Part shown: in pieces, positions 1 through 17,534 of the stretch
Layout of the letters: every line of letters starts with the position of its first letter
Position numbering within the stretch: position 1 is the first letter of the stretch
Source of the DNA: Adineta ricciae
Lineage: Eukaryota > Rotifera > Eurotatoria > Adinetida > Adinetidae
DNA length: 64,000 nucleotides
NCBI GenBank assembly: GCA_905250025.1
Contig: CAJNOJ010000080.1
Coordinates: 124,001-188,000, forward strand
Direction of reading: 5' to 3'
Notes under the pieces: generated by a model
What the model saw: only the letters and a program-made list of their open reading frames with translations
Told to the model about the DNA's origin: nothing
Databases searched by the model: none
Position numbers and translations under genes: made by a program

Positions 1-4744
<4,744 letters not shown>

Positions 4745-5177
4745 GAACAGTGCAATGATTGATTGTTTCGTATGACGGACAAAACACATAGGCACCTGTG
4801 TTGTTCTCCTCGTTGTATTTTATTGTTTACGTATTTCTAGTTTTTACGTGTCGTTCTTACTCTATTTTCTCTTTGTGATATATTAACCTCTCTCTCATCA
4901 ACTTCTGACTTCGTTTGAACGTTTTTATCAAACGAAAATAAATGAAGAAGAAAATCCTATAATCATATGTGCGTATATCGCGACATCTATCACGACAGAT
5001 TTTGATTGTTCCGTAGGCGAAGTAAACAAATGTCATCCGAAGAAGAAAAATCCCCAATCAGACTCATCAATCATTTCTTCACACTCAAGTACGATGAGTA
5101 TTAACTAGAATAACATTGCTAGGTAGCTTTCTTTTTGAGGGACGTGTGTTGTTTTTTTTGTAAATAATCATCATCTC
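4745..5177. other. Intergenic: FASN 3' end and NCAPH upstream region
   Basis: No coding exon is supported here. A canonical AATAAA at about 4938-4943 probably serves the fatty acid synthase transcript. The next gene begins at 5178, so this stretch must also hold the NCAPH promoter. No TATA box stands out. Confidence 0.6.
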
Positions 5178-6782
5178 ATGGCGACAACTGCTCCGGATAT
5201 GGATCTGTTTGTCGATAATCAACCGATGAACGACGAAGAATTAACGAAATTACATGAATCCACATTGCAAATGTTTCGGTCGAATAAAATTGGACCAAAA
5301 AATGCATTTGATATCGTTCTCATCGATTACTTACCTGCGATATTCGAAGCGACCAGTTTCGATGATGATCATATGAATAATTTCCAGTCTGTCGGCACTA
5401 CACTTGAAACATCAGGTTCGGTTCAACTGAAACTCATAAAAGCGCATTTTCGATTTCTTTTTTTTAGCAAAAATCTATGCTGCACGTATTGATTCGCTTT
5501 ACTCAGAAACTCGAAAAGCTCAGTCAATTCTTCGTTCAACCAATGAAAATCTCAATCGAATCATGGAAGAAGATGAAGAAGATCTTGATGAAACTGCTAA
5601 CGAATCAGATTGTTTTCAACGGCGAATCTCAAATAACAAAAAAATTCGTTTATTAGTCAAACGAAAAAAATCCGTTGTTACCGATCGCAATAAACTATTA
5701 CGCAAGAATCGCAACGATGAATTTCGACCGATTATGATCAATCAATTTTTCCTCTCGGCAATGAACAATGATAATATCATGCTGAGTGAACTTTATGATA
5801 GAATGAATATTTCATCGAATCCGAGTCGAACCAGTCAATTCGATTCAAATGAAATCTTGTCATTGAATACAAATACCAACGATTTCGTTTGCGATTCATT
5901 ATATATCGATACCTCTAATACATCGATGTCAAGTAAGTTCGCATTATTTCGTTTCTCCTTTTTGCAATTCGAATTTATTCAGACGATCACAATCTTTCTC
6001 CGTTAACGGATGCAAGTACGACAATGAACTCCAGTCAATTCTTAACTCCGTCAAGTGTCACAACATTATCAGTCACTTCAACAACGACTCCAATTCGATC
6101 ACGTACGAATAGTTTATCAAGTAATTCGAGTATTCTTACAAACGCGGCCAATCTTCTAACGGACACACCAAACGAATACTCGTATTTGGATTCGACGAAA
6201 GTCAATGCATTTATGAACGAAATTCATACACCTACAAAAGTCGATGATGTCATTCCATCGCCAACAAAAGCGACTCGTAAACGGCGATTAACAATTGAAT
6301 ATCCATTTCCATTTCTTGTTGAACAAGCGAAAAAGCAACGTGTCACACCTAAGAAACTACAAGAAGAGCTTTTCAAACAAACGCTTCTTCCCAGACCACT
6401 GTCACCTGAATATAAATTCTCGCCATTCGATGATCCGCTTGATGATTCAGTGATCAGCTCAGTTGAACTTCCTCCAATTGTCTCATTCAATGCTGGTTCT
6501 ACTGAAGTCAATGTAACCAAACGGCAACGTGCAATTGATTTCCGCCATTTACAAACCAGCATGCATCATATGATTTCAAAGAGTTTTCAAGATGATCATG
6601 ATTTAGTTTTTAGTGAAATTTATCCGATTATCCATTCAAATGATCAACGGTCTTCATCTGACGTGGGCATTTCTTTTGCAGCTTTACTTAATAATGCTGT
6701 ACGATATCAACTTGTATTAGAATCCAATGATATACGAGATGATATTCGTATCTTACCTCCTAGAATTCAAAATCAACACTAA
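5178..6782 (+). CDS. NCAPH: Condensin complex subunit 2 (kleisin CAP-H/Barren), short form
   Basis: Kleisin that bridges the SMC2/SMC4 heads in condensin I during mitotic chromosome compaction. Three exons (5178-5415, 5468-5932, 5983-6782) give 500 residues. The N-terminal block matches animal NCAPH: a helix ending NKIGPKNAFDIVLIDYL, then the family hallmark KIYAARIDSLYSE (vertebrate form KIYAVRVDAVH). The C-terminal block has the kleisin winged-helix pattern ISFAALLNNAVRYQLVLE, corresponding to vertebrate [20 protein letters not shown]. The middle is Ser/Thr/Asn-rich and poorly conserved, with several TP/SP sites suggestive of CDK control. Human NCAPH is about 740 residues, so the centre is strongly reduced. 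The ATG at 5178 is chosen because it precedes the conserved N-terminal helix. Poly(A) signal AATAAA at 6842-6847. Confidence 0.85.
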
Positions 6783-7586
6783 TTGGAAATTCGTTTTCAG
6801 TAAATTTTTGTTCTGTAAAGATTGTTTGTACATAGAATCAAAATAAAAGCTATTTGTTTCTATAATAAGTCAGTGCATCATGTGAATAACGATAACGCTG
6901 TTTTGATTTATTTGCAATCGAAACGTTGTTTCTATGCCCGTCTAACTCAATCACTGTATACAATTTCATAGTTCAGCCATGAAACAATGTAGAATCATAC
7001 TTGTGACATACAGTGATGGAGAAAGAACTGCTTTCAGTTTAAGAATGTCTGTCTATGTATAGTAGAATCGATGAACTTATCAGATACGTGCATAGTCAAT
7101 GACGAACATCGTATTTCTTGTTGGATACTATGAGTTAGTGTTGAGTATTGTTTTCCGTGTTGCAGCTTCACATGAAGTTACCAAAAACATTGTATTCGCA
7201 AAAACGTTAGAGTTCTAGCAGGGTAAACTAAATGGGGTGTGGGTCCACACGGATCCCACAACATCTACGGAGGGTTAATATCAAAGAGAAAAGAATAGTT
7301 TGTTTTGATAATTCATTATATCGAAAGATGTTTTTCATATTTGTCATCGTTTGCAAACTGCGTTCATATTCAAATCCAACTCTTCTTTCCAGATGTCGTC
7401 ATTCAACTGTTAGTTTCGATTTTTCGATGATAAATGATAAATATATCGATTGGTTCGATAAAACCTAACGTCAGTTCACTATGTTATCTCGAAATAAAAA
7501 TGATTTGCCGATGATAAGAGATAACAAACGAAGTGAAATAAACAAATATATATTTTTTTTTCAGTTTTATTTGCACTAAAACTAAC
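6783..7586. other. Intergenic region between NCAPH and GSTZ1
   Basis: No supported gene. It holds the NCAPH poly(A) signal and, at 7237-7250, a small perfect inverted repeat (GTGTGG, 2-base loop, CCACAC) inside a GT-rich patch that also contains GGATCC. The open frame near 7232-7468 has no family resemblance and I treat it as chance. Confidence 0.5.
6842..6847 (+). other. Poly(A) signal of NCAPH
   Basis: AATAAA 60 bases after the stop codon. Confidence 0.7.
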
Positions 7587-8735
7587 ATGTCTAATGCTGA
7601 AGCTAAAGTAAACGAACGATCTCATCGTATACGAAAAACTCGACAATTTCATATATTTAGCCGGTACTTCATTCATATTATCGCAGCTCATGTTCATATC
7701 GAGTTCGAATCGGTAAATATATTCATTGGAACATATAACTGACTTGTTATCGTTTTCAATCATAGCATTAAATTTGAAGAATATTGATTATGCTACTCAC
7801 GCAGTAAATCTTATCAAAAGTGAACAGGTCTGCTCTTTCCGGATTGTTTCTGTACAGACAATGGTTTTGGGAGCTCTTTGCTTCTGTTCTAGTTAAATGA
7901 TGAGTACAAGAAGCTGAATCCAAAAGGTGAAGTTCCAGTATGTAAAAATATTCCGCTGTATAATAGAATTTTCTTGTTATTGAATTTAGGTTTTATTCAT
8001 CGATGGGAAAGCACTTGCGCAATCGGTTTGCGAATTCTACTGAATTTCGAGATGTTTAATCTTGATGTGATTCTTCATAGCTTCCAATCATCGAATACAT
8101 CGAGGAAACACGTCAATTCAAACCTCGACTTCTACCTGAAGATCCTTTTAAACGTTATCAGGTTGAGAGAAGAAGCTCCGTTTAGAAAAATGAATCTTTT
8201 ATTAAACTCTCCTGTAGGCTCGTATGATAAGTGAAATTATCGCTTCTGGCATTCAGGTATCTTCGATTCGAATGATTTCTTCTAATTATCATCTTTCTCT
8301 CTGAAGCCATTACAAAACTTGAGTGTTCTCAAACGTGTTGGCGACGAGAAAAAAGCAGAATGGGCACATCATTTTATCAAAGTTGGGCTCGATGGTAAAC
8401 CTATCGATGAAAATGTTTTTCGCGAAAACATTTTGTTCTTACAGCGGTCGAAAAAGTCCTCGAAGAATCAGCTGGTCGCTATTGTGTAGGTGATGAAGTT
8501 TCACTCGCTGACTGTTGTCTCGTACCTCAACTATACAATGCACGACGGTTCGAAACGACTTTATTTCTCATGTTCGAAAACAAACATAATTTTCTTGTGT
8601 AGATTTAACGTGGATTTGGCTAATTATCCTATTATGACTGCTATTGAAGAAAGATTAAGTGCTCTTCCTGCCTTTCAAAAGGCACATCCTGATTGTCAAC
8701 CCGATTTTCCCGGAGAAAGTGTTACAAAAGCCTAA
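7587..8735 (+). CDS. GSTZ1: Maleylacetoacetate isomerase / glutathione S-transferase zeta
   Basis: Glutathione-dependent isomerase that turns 4-maleylacetoacetate into fumarylacetoacetate in phenylalanine/tyrosine breakdown; it usually acts in the cytosol or mitochondria. Ten small exons (7587-7607, 7661-7712, 7766-7827, 7893-7937, 7990-8025, 8081-8161, 8218-8256, 8307-8394, 8445-8547, 8603-8735) join in frame to 219 residues, the usual length. The zeta-class glutathione-site signature [11 protein letters not shown] is present with its Ser-Ser-Cys. [14 protein letters not shown] and the C-terminal block [19 protein letters not shown] are also typical of GSTZ1. The first coding exon has only 21 bases. 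No canonical AATAAA is obvious downstream. Confidence 0.95.
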
Positions 8736-9591
8736 ACGAACGAGTTTTGACCTTCAAGATTTTCTTGTGATTAGTTTTTAACATAAACATTGATAAAAAC
8801 GTTTATTTTTACGTTTTTCAAAAACAACATGCTTAGCACCTTCATCTGAATTGGTTATTTTTCTCACAAGATGTCAGTAAATGTGTTGACCGAGTGCGAA
8901 ATTTAGTCATATTACGTTATTGTTTTCGTTTCTAATCATTCGATTAAAGATATGTGTTGTTGTCAACAGGTGTGTCGACTAGAGTGAAGAAAACAAAGGA
9001 TTGTGCGTTTTTAACGATTGATATTTGTACTTTGATAAACGAATCTTCCGACAGATGAGAATCGAGCAGAAAGAATTGAAAACAAAAACGCGAAAATATG
9101 TTATTGATAAAACAGATAGATCCGAAGCGTTTTTCTTGATCTCAAGAGATAGGGTGTTATCTGTCCAGATTAGTATTCCTGTCTGCTTTTATGTAAACGG
9201 AGTGACTGATCCGATTCACCGAATTCCAAAGAAAAACATATCTACTGAGAGAAATTTACCATGCCGTGAAAGAGAAGACGTTCGTCAGTCCTTGGCGATA
9301 CCACATTTCGATGTATACATTTTTCATTCTATTTAGTATTCGATGATCGCATGCGTTGCCTGCATGTGTTCTCATACATTAGTCGCTGATAAGGTACATG
9401 TATAACAGAGAAAAATATAAAGAAAAAACGGAGAAGAAAGCAGAGCGAGTATAAGAATGCAAAAAATTTGTATAGAAGTATATCTGTCCTTCGTTCGAAT
9501 CAGTGATCCATCGAACCTTGCTCTTTTATTGTTACAATGTTTCGTTGGCTTTCTTTTAGGTACAACATTTCATTAAGTTCTAAGATAAACG
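8736..9591. other. Intergenic region between GSTZ1 and the methyltransferase gene
   Basis: No supported gene. The open frame around 9025-9336 shows no known motif and no splice partners. The stretch is AT-rich, with purine runs at 9410-9450. It probably contains the GSTZ1 3' end and the promoter of the downstream methyltransferase. Confidence 0.5.
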
Positions 9592-11707
9592 ATGCCTGAA
9601 GTTGATGAATGCCAACGTTTAAATATTGATGATGAAACAGCGAAAGAACGACGATCGAGTAGTTCAGGTATTGAGCAGAGAAAAGTTGGTTGTGAGACGA
9701 TCGATAAGCTTTTGTATTTTCAGCATCCGAAGGTCGAGCGACGATGGTTACCTACTGGAAACGTAATTCCAATCCTAATCTTGAAAGTATGATGCTCGAT
9801 ACGAATGCAGATAAAATCAATCGATATGAATATCCGGAAATTCTCGAATGTTTGCCTGATCTCGATGGAAAACGCGTTCTTGAATTAGGTGCTGGTATTG
9901 GGTTCGTATTAAAAATACAAATGAGATGTTTTTCTTTTGAAAATAATATTCTTTATGAATTTCTAGACGTTTTACCAAAAAGTTCGCTCAATTAGCGAAG
10001 TCAGTTGTCGCGGTGGATTTTATGGAGAGTTTCTTGGAGAAAAACAAAGAAGAAAATAGTCATTATGGCACCGTCGAATTCTTACATCAAGATGCAACGT
10101 TATTAAACTTTGAACCGAATAGGTATTTTCTATGATATACCAAGATTATGATATGATTTCATTTTGCTTTGTCGTTTAGTTTTGATATTGTTTTTAGCAA
10201 TTGGCTTTTTATGTATTTATCTGATCAAGAAACTGAACAACTTTTACAGAAAAGTTTAACTTGGTTAAAATCAGATGGAACGTTATTTTTCCGTGAATCT
10301 TGTTTTCATTCTTCAGGTAAGCTTACCGAGACAAAAAAAGTCTTTATTCTCTCAATGTTACTTCATAGGAAACATCAAGCCCGATGAAAATCCTACACAC
10401 TATCGTTCACCTCGGCAATATATCGATATGTGTCAATCTCGTATACTGAATACAACGCCGGAACAAGTCTTTGAACTCGTTTTCGCTAAGGCATTGGAAT
10501 CTTATTATGAAATCAAACAAAACAATAATCAAGTAAGAGTAAATATGAAGAATAACAATGACCTTCTTATAAATTCTTTTCAGGTCTGCTTTTTATTCAA
10601 CAAAACCAACCTACAAAATCATAATGGTTACAAAACATTGCAAGATTTTCTTGATCATTCGGAATATGCGGAAAAAAGTATTCAAAAATACGAATCAGTC
10701 CGGGGCCTAGGTTTCGTTACCATCGGTGGTTCGATATTAACACACGAATTAGTCAAACGACTTGATCTGACCAAATCGCAGCGTTTGTTAAACTTCGGCT
10801 GTGCAACTGGCGGAAGTTCATTTCAAATCGCTCAAGTTTGTTATCTTTTCATAGAAGATATCAAACAACTTTCGTGTATTTAGGAGTACGGCTGCGAAAT
10901 CATCGGTGTAGACATCTCAGCAAATATGATCGGCATGGGTATTGAGTGAAAAAAGATAACAAATTTACTGTGAAAGCGAGATTTGTTATTGGATTTTAGC
11001 ATGGGATCGAGCTTTGTCGTACAAAGGATATAAAATTCGTTTTGAGATCGGTGAGGGTACAAAAATGCGATTTTCTCCATCGAAATTCGATGCGATTTAC
11101 AGGTAAGACAACAGATTGTATTTATTTCGTCGTCACTGATCTTTTTTCAAAGTCGTGATGTCATCTTCCATGTGTCGGATAAAACAACTCTCTTGAACAA
11201 TTTCTATACATGGTTGAAAAGTGATGGTCGATTGCTGATCACAGATTTCTGCTGTGGTAATACACCGTTCTCTCAAGATCTAATTGATTATGCCCGTAGT
11301 GGTATCTATACGCTTACACCTATTCAAGAATACGCTGATGTAATTGCTAGAATAACCGATTTCTCGAACTCATTTGTCCTTTTGGCTTTAGCTTATTGAA
11401 AAATGTGGCTTTGTTCAAGTTCGTGCTGAGGATTGTTCTGATTTGTATCAACAATACTGTTTGAACGAAATTGAGATTGCTGAAAAGAATCGAGCAAATC
11501 CGGACTCGGTAGGATGGATAATTTCGAGTCAATCTGTTTATTTCTTTCTCTTTGTATTAGAAACTCTCTCGTCAAGAACTAGATGCATGTGTTCGTCAAT
11601 GGAAATTGAAATACTCTTTAACCAACTCCGGCCAACGTCGCTGGTGTATTTTCGAAGCAAGAAAACGAACAAGTTCCTGTCGAGAAGATGATATAAACGA
11701 ACAGTAG
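9592..11707 (+). CDS. PMT: Tandem-domain phosphoethanolamine N-methyltransferase
   Basis: S-adenosylmethionine-dependent enzyme that methylates phosphoethanolamine stepwise to phosphocholine, the plant/nematode route to phosphatidylcholine. Eleven exons (first 9592-9667, last 11561-11707) join in frame to 523 residues. Domain 1 carries [23 protein letters not shown] and FFRESCFH, as in plant enzymes. The linker VCFLFNK leads to domain 2, with [14 protein letters not shown], the SAM loop [11 protein letters not shown] and [11 protein letters not shown]. The Tyr and His of the plant/Plasmodium catalytic dyad appear to be kept (Y of KYESV, H of IFHVS). The second SAM loop is altered: GCATGGSS where plants have GCGIGGGD. 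Plants and some fishes and amphibians have the two-domain form; nematodes usually split the domains into PMT-1 and PMT-2. AATAAA at 11774-11779. Confidence 0.9.
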
Positions 11708-11803
11708 ACGATTTCATAACTATTCAATGAGATTCGTTTATTTTATGAATAGAAGGAAAAAAAAAGAATACGAAATAAATTCATAACAAAAAGATTGTAT
11801 TGA

Positions 11804-12426
11804 TTATTTGATATTGCTAAGATGTTTCGCTTGAAGATACAACATTAGTTTGCCGATATATACATCGACATGCTGAGTATGCCGTTGAAATTCTCTGCTA
11901 AAATAGTTGGAAACACAAATGAAGGGGTAAATCTTTGTTCTTGACAGCTTACAGTGTGAAATCAGTATCGAATTTGGTCTTTTGTGCAATGTGTGAGATC
12001 ATGAATAGTGATGTTTCACCATGTAGACCTTCATCTGAACTACAGTGTTCATTGAAATCTGTATTTCGATAGATATTATAATGAATATTCTACATTGCAA
12101 GTCAAAGGAGAATTATTTTCAATTGAAAAAGAAATTCTCACTTCAAGATCACGTGTATTGTTTGTATAATGATCATATTCAACAATTTCCAATGTGTAGA
12201 ATATCATTTCAGCAAAGGTATGATAAATCTGATACAGAAATATCAAATTGTCATTTCGATATCTTTGATCTGAATGAGAGAAATATTCATCGAGATATTT
12301 CGCTGCTTGACATGCAGCTTTGGCAAAACTAATATCATTTTTTTGATGATATTTATTATAAATACGTATCAATGTATCTGAAACAGTACTAGTATAGATC
12401 GGTGTTGGCGATGGGAGTGCCGTCAT
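11804..12426 (-). CDS. Small unrecognised protein, 171 residues
   Basis: I do not recognise this gene. Three exons on the minus strand (12426-12142, 12089-11953, 11897-11804) with canonical GT..AG introns of 52 and 55 bases join in frame from ATG to TAA, which makes chance unlikely. The N-terminal half is predicted helical (FAKAACQAAKYLDEYF), the middle is acidic and polar, and the end is basic (LQAKHLSNIK). There is no signal peptide, membrane segment or cysteine pattern. It is convergent with the methyltransferase gene, whose stop is only 97 bases away, so their 3' untranslated regions probably overlap. Confidence 0.6.
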
Positions 12427-13077
12427 GGACGAAACGTTCTTCGAACAGAGAATAATGTTATTTGGGAATATACTTTCAAAGATTTACTTTATATAGGGAA
12501 AGTGGCTTGATATTGGCTAATAAAATTCTTGATATTGGTAACATGATGATTGGTTTTAAGCGGTTGAAGTAACGAAAAGAATGTGGTAATGTACAAAATG
12601 CTTCCGATATCGTAGCACGTGTTATTTAAAAACCGCGAGTTCGCTGTGAAATCGTGTCCAAACATGCAACCTGATAGGCCATCGAATACTGTCGATGATA
12701 TAGTTCAAAGTTCGTCTAATACACCTGCACGTCACATAAAATTCATTTCGATTTCATCTGGAATATATAAAACAAATGAGAATTCGATAGTTTTATTATT
12801 CAATGATAATCACCACAAAGTGTTAGTCAAATAATTCAGTCGATATTTACAAAAGTGCCTTTCACGGGAGTACTCTCATTATCATTCGAAAGTAACAATA
12901 AATCACTTTCATAAAACAAACGAGAGAATTACATACTAACTTAAAACGATCATTCTATCGTGAAAACAAAACGATAGATGAAAGAAGAAAAAAGAAACCG
13001 GGTACATTGGGATTACTTTCGAAATGTATATATGATATCACCGTACGAGGTAATGAAATAAGAACCTGGTTTTTCGG
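12427..13077. other. Intergenic region upstream of the small gene
   Basis: No supported gene. The stretch separates the start of the small minus-strand gene (12426) from the 3' end of the USP gene (13078). The open frame at 12619-12834 lacks any recognisable feature. Confidence 0.5.
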
Positions 13078-16000
13078 TTAGAGCGACGAATGTGATCGAT
13101 CACCATCGTTTTCCGTTAATTGACGATCGTGAGGGTCAGATCGGTTGATGGTAATGGGAATTTGGATAGGCTCAAGTAAAACTGATGAAATGTCTAATCG
13201 ATGACGAAGCGTTGGATACTGATGAAATAACTCTTGAATTGTAGTTTGATAGCGTTCAACTAAATGATCTGTCTTAATCGAAAGATGATGTTGATGTTGA
13301 TCAGTGGGTTGTTCCAATAAACGTTCAAGAAATGCTTCGAGAGAAGCCGAACGTACACTCGCTAAAAAGACGATAGTATACATTAGAGAAGTTCGATTAG
13401 ATCAAACAACATACGTTGTAATTGATCAAGAAGTGAATACCAAACTTCTTGAATTTCGGATACGAAAGTTTGATCATCGTCTGAGCTAATTTTCAATTCG
13501 GATAAGCACGAAAGAATGTGGTGTGTTTCATCATTTAGATTATAGTTCGAGTAAGCTCGGAAATTGCTCAGGATAATTTCATTCCATTTCTAGAGACTGA
13601 AATTTTCGGGCAAATCTAAGAAAAATGAAACGTTACTTGGAAACAAAGTTGTCTCGTCTTAAACAAGATCGACTGATCGATTGATTTCATAGGCGAAGCA
13701 CCGTGCCGTGAAAGATTTAGATGATATTCACAAGCAAGACAGAAGTACGCAATAGCATCTTTATACCTTGATCAAAAATCTTATAGAATCTTCGTACGGA
13801 TCATAATCGACTTACTTATTTTCAGCCATCAAGCGACAACCGGCAACAAATGCAGCAGTAGTACCTCGAAAGTTTTTGTAATCAGCTATTAAGTCCTTGA
13901 AGACGTCAATGAATAGTTTCTCAATGAGAACAATAGAATATCAATCGTACTTGATATTCTTCAATTTCGTCATCAGACATTTGCAGTTCGCGACAAGTAA
14001 GTTGTGCTTGCGATTGAAATATTGTTAATCTAAAAGAAATTCAACCATTCGTTTGGATGATTTTCCTTTGGTTAAAGTCATTACCGAACATTACTACGCT
14101 CGATTGGTAAACGACGGATAATATCGAACATTACGCGGCGTTGGTAGATCTCATTAACATCGTTTGCGATGAAATACGATAAGATATGCTCTAACCGATG
14201 GTCTCTTTTCGGTAAATCCATCATGATCTCCGATTTTGATGAGACATATGCATTGATCTCAGCGTCGACAATCTAATCGAATAGATGGATCAATTGAAGA
14301 GTGCATCGAAAGATAAACTTTACTTCACGCAGTAGAAGATCGACTTTTTCCAAGGAGAGTTTTGATTCGTTAATTTTCAGTAGATGCATCACTTGCCTAA
14401 TCACTGGATCGACTATTTCTCTATCTGAATGAGACAGTATTCATGAAAAGTAGCTGTGCAATAAGATAAATACGAGTTACCGAAAAACATATTCGGATCT
14501 GTGAATATCGGCAGTGTTGATATTCGATCTACGATATGATGATTTCTTATTTGTGTGGTGACATCTTCCAAATTTTTATCAAGTTTCTCGAACTGAAATT
14601 TATCAGTTTGTTCCTTTAATGATTGTAGATCATTGTCTAAAGTACGATGGAGTTCAGGAGTTAACAGACAAGATGCATCTAAAGAAAGACTTTGATTTAT
14701 TAACAACGATGAAATATGAAGTTGAATACTCAACCGTTAAATAGTGACTTGTCTGGATCGATGTAAACAAGTAGATAAGCACTAGGAACATGTTGTTCAT
14801 CTTGATCATCTTGTTGCTGACCTATACCGGCTTCGATCACATCATCCCATTTGCTTTCGGTAACTAAAATATATGACATACTGTAGAGAATAACAGAAGA
14901 AAGAAACATTTTCACGAATGTCTCTTCATTGTTAAACCGATTACCTTCTTTGTCATTATATTGATACCATTTCTGTTTATCGGCATGATATACATAAGTC
15001 CAGAAATGACCAACTGCAGCGCTTCCTTGATGAACGCAGACAGCATGTAATGCATATTTAGTCTAGAGCAAAATGTGATTTGATGTAAAAATCTTTTTGA
15101 ACTTGCAAACCTTAGTTAATTCTGGTATGTCGTACAATTGTTTTAATTGCTGTTTTAACCGATGAATCTCTTCGCGAAGAACTGGAGTAAACAGAGTGAT
15201 TCGAATCCGAAAACAATACTCGCTTTCAATCGTAATTTACCTGCGCATCGATTCTCAATTTCAGTTAGCCAACTGGGCAAAAGAGTTTGAATGTATCGAA
15301 GATCTTCGGATGTTGTCGGTGACGGCCGAATCGAACATGATTGAGAAACAGTTGGTGTGTCCGAAACTGTTCTAAACGATGGAAATCTTCATCAATGCAA
15401 AGCATCCTTTCTAAAAACAAATACTCTACCTGTCCACTAAAACGGGATCAAGTCGATTACCAGTAGCATATTCATAAACAACTCGTATAGCATCGCTTAG
15501 TAAAATGGATCCATTGTTACACGGATATTTCAAATAGCTGGAAGAATAAATCATAGGTCTCAATTTTTTGTTGGAATTATTACCTATCTAATTGACTTTC
15601 TAAATCGTGCAACCGAGTAAGAAGCGTTCGAGCGGTTTCGCGTTTGTTTAGAATCAGATTTTCATTTGCTAACATGTACCGATCAAGATACAGTTCACGA
15701 TAAAACTCAAAGGGTATAACTAGTTTCGATGCTTGTTTTGTAGCTTGAGAAAACCGATAACGATTTAAACAAATGAATAATACAGGAGGCAGATGTTTTA
15801 ACCACCGTTGTTCAACGATATCCTAACAAAAGAAAATTACATTATCGTATTTTATCTGAACAAGTTGTTTGAAAGTATTATAATCTTCAGTATCCAATAT
15901 ACCTGATGATCCGAAGGTTCTTCATTTATTCGTCGAAGCCAAAAAGCTTCCAGAGCATCGTATAAATTTGTGGAATCAAGTATGGAAATATTGATTTGTC

Positions 16001-17287
16001 TAAAAGCTTCATGTGCTAAATATTCAAAGGTATTTTCTCCGTAAAACTCCGTATAAAATCGAAATCTACTTGGTTCGTGCCCATGTCTTTTAACTTCAAC
16101 TTCTCCCGTGACAAATGAATGAACAGGATTGTCCGAATTCGATGACTGCAATGCATTTTCTAGACTATAATGATCAAAGCTCAGTATCTTTTTCAATAAT
16201 AATCTCAAATCTCAAACTTTTTCCTTCGGATTTCGAATCCTAATTCAATAAGATCGATAAGATGTATTGCAAACTCTGAGCAATCCTGAAAATTGCTAAA
16301 TGAAAGTCAGACGTTTGGATCCTTTTTCGGAAGATTACCTCTTGTGAGAAGTTGACACCGGATAGTTTTCCTGTTTCATTAAAACTTCGGATTGCTGGCT
16401 CAGGATCGATTGATCGTCGTGGTGATTTTAACATCAAAACAAATAATTGACGTAGGTTTTTCGTAAAATCAATTGCCTTCTTCTCCTAAATGGATTCGAA
16501 GATAACCCATTAAAGAAATTGTCAGATATTGACTTACGTGACTATCTGACGGAGAATTTTCTTCGGAAAATTTAAAGTTCAAGATCAAATGACGAAAATA
16601 GGGTAATGTATAAAGTGTTTGAATAACTGAATTAAACCAACACGTATTTCCAATATTTCTCAAGCCAACTGGTTCGTCAACAGGATTTCTTTCGGCTATA
16701 TCAGATTCGTCAATTGATTGTTTCACCGATTCAAATGATGATAAGATTGCTCTAAAACCAATATGACTTTCCCACCGAAATTCAATTTAGTGAAGCTTCT
16801 TCTCACCGTTCTAGATCTGCATCTACTGATTGCATCGGATTTGTATCCGATGGAAATTGTACATCAACACCTGCAGTTATCCTTCGAGCGATTCGATGAT
16901 TCGATGTCTGCGATAAATCCATCGCTGTTTTCGGTAGAGAGGCACTACTATTGTCGTGCGCTTCTCGACCAAATGCCTGGCCAGTAGTTCGAGTCTGAAA
17001 GAAAACAACCTTTTGAAAAACTGCATTGATTTTCTAAATGATACTAACGTTATCATCGAGTAATAAACTAATGACTTGGTCCATTGAATAATGACCGGCA
17101 TCATCCATACATGCTTCAATTGTTTGATTGATACTCTGATTGTCTACGTTGGTAATTTCACTGATCTGTCGGATAACATCAGATCGATCACGTTGCACCT
17201 ATTCATTTCAAATTCGGTGTTTCAATGTTAAAAAAAAGGTTCTTTTTTACGAACGATCGAAACAGCCGAGTTCCTTAAGTCACTCAT
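13078..17287 (-). CDS. Ubiquitin-specific protease of the USP25/USP28 family
   Basis: Cysteine deubiquitinase. I traced the first fifteen exons in frame from the ATG at 17287, and the rest follow to 13078, about twenty in all. The N-terminus holds a UBA-like segment ([14 protein letters not shown]) as in USP25/28. The catalytic Cys box is [19 protein letters not shown], encoded in 16538-16751. [16 protein letters not shown] matches the conserved QQDVSEF motif. The helical insertion typical of this pair is present ([30 protein letters not shown]). The catalytic His is in [15 protein letters not shown] and the Asn/Asp in QYND, around 14945-15062. The C-terminal extension ([34 protein letters not shown]) is specific to USP25/28, so the family call is firm. 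Which paralogue it equals cannot be said, since the two arose in vertebrates. Several donors begin GTT. Confidence 0.9.
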
Positions 17288-17470
17288 GGTAGTCGGTTGA
17301 ATGTCTCAATCTAGTAAAAAAACTCCATTGATAAGGAATATCCACGTCGGAAATAGAAAGAAAAAGTAAATCATATTGATTGGTTCATTCATCTCCACCT
17401 GAAGTTTCGTCATCCTCCAATTATTTCGAACAGAAAAACAAAATACCTATTTCGTAGTTTTAAATACAAG

Positions 17471-17490
17471 ACACACACACACACATACAC
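17471..17490. repeat. Short (AC)n microsatellite
   Basis: A run of about ten AC units with one interruption, in the gap between the USP gene start and the DUF1761 gene end. Confidence 0.85.
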
Positions 17491-17534
17491 GCGTCTAACT
17501 AAGAGTATTCAAAATGTCTATGCAATGTAGTTGT

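Noticed and set aside
7232-7468. Short open frame upstream of GSTZ1
   Set aside because: No splice partners or recognisable feature; GSTZ1 is complete without it.
9025-9336. Plus-strand open frame upstream of PMT
   Set aside because: No motif and no recognisable homology; basic random composition.
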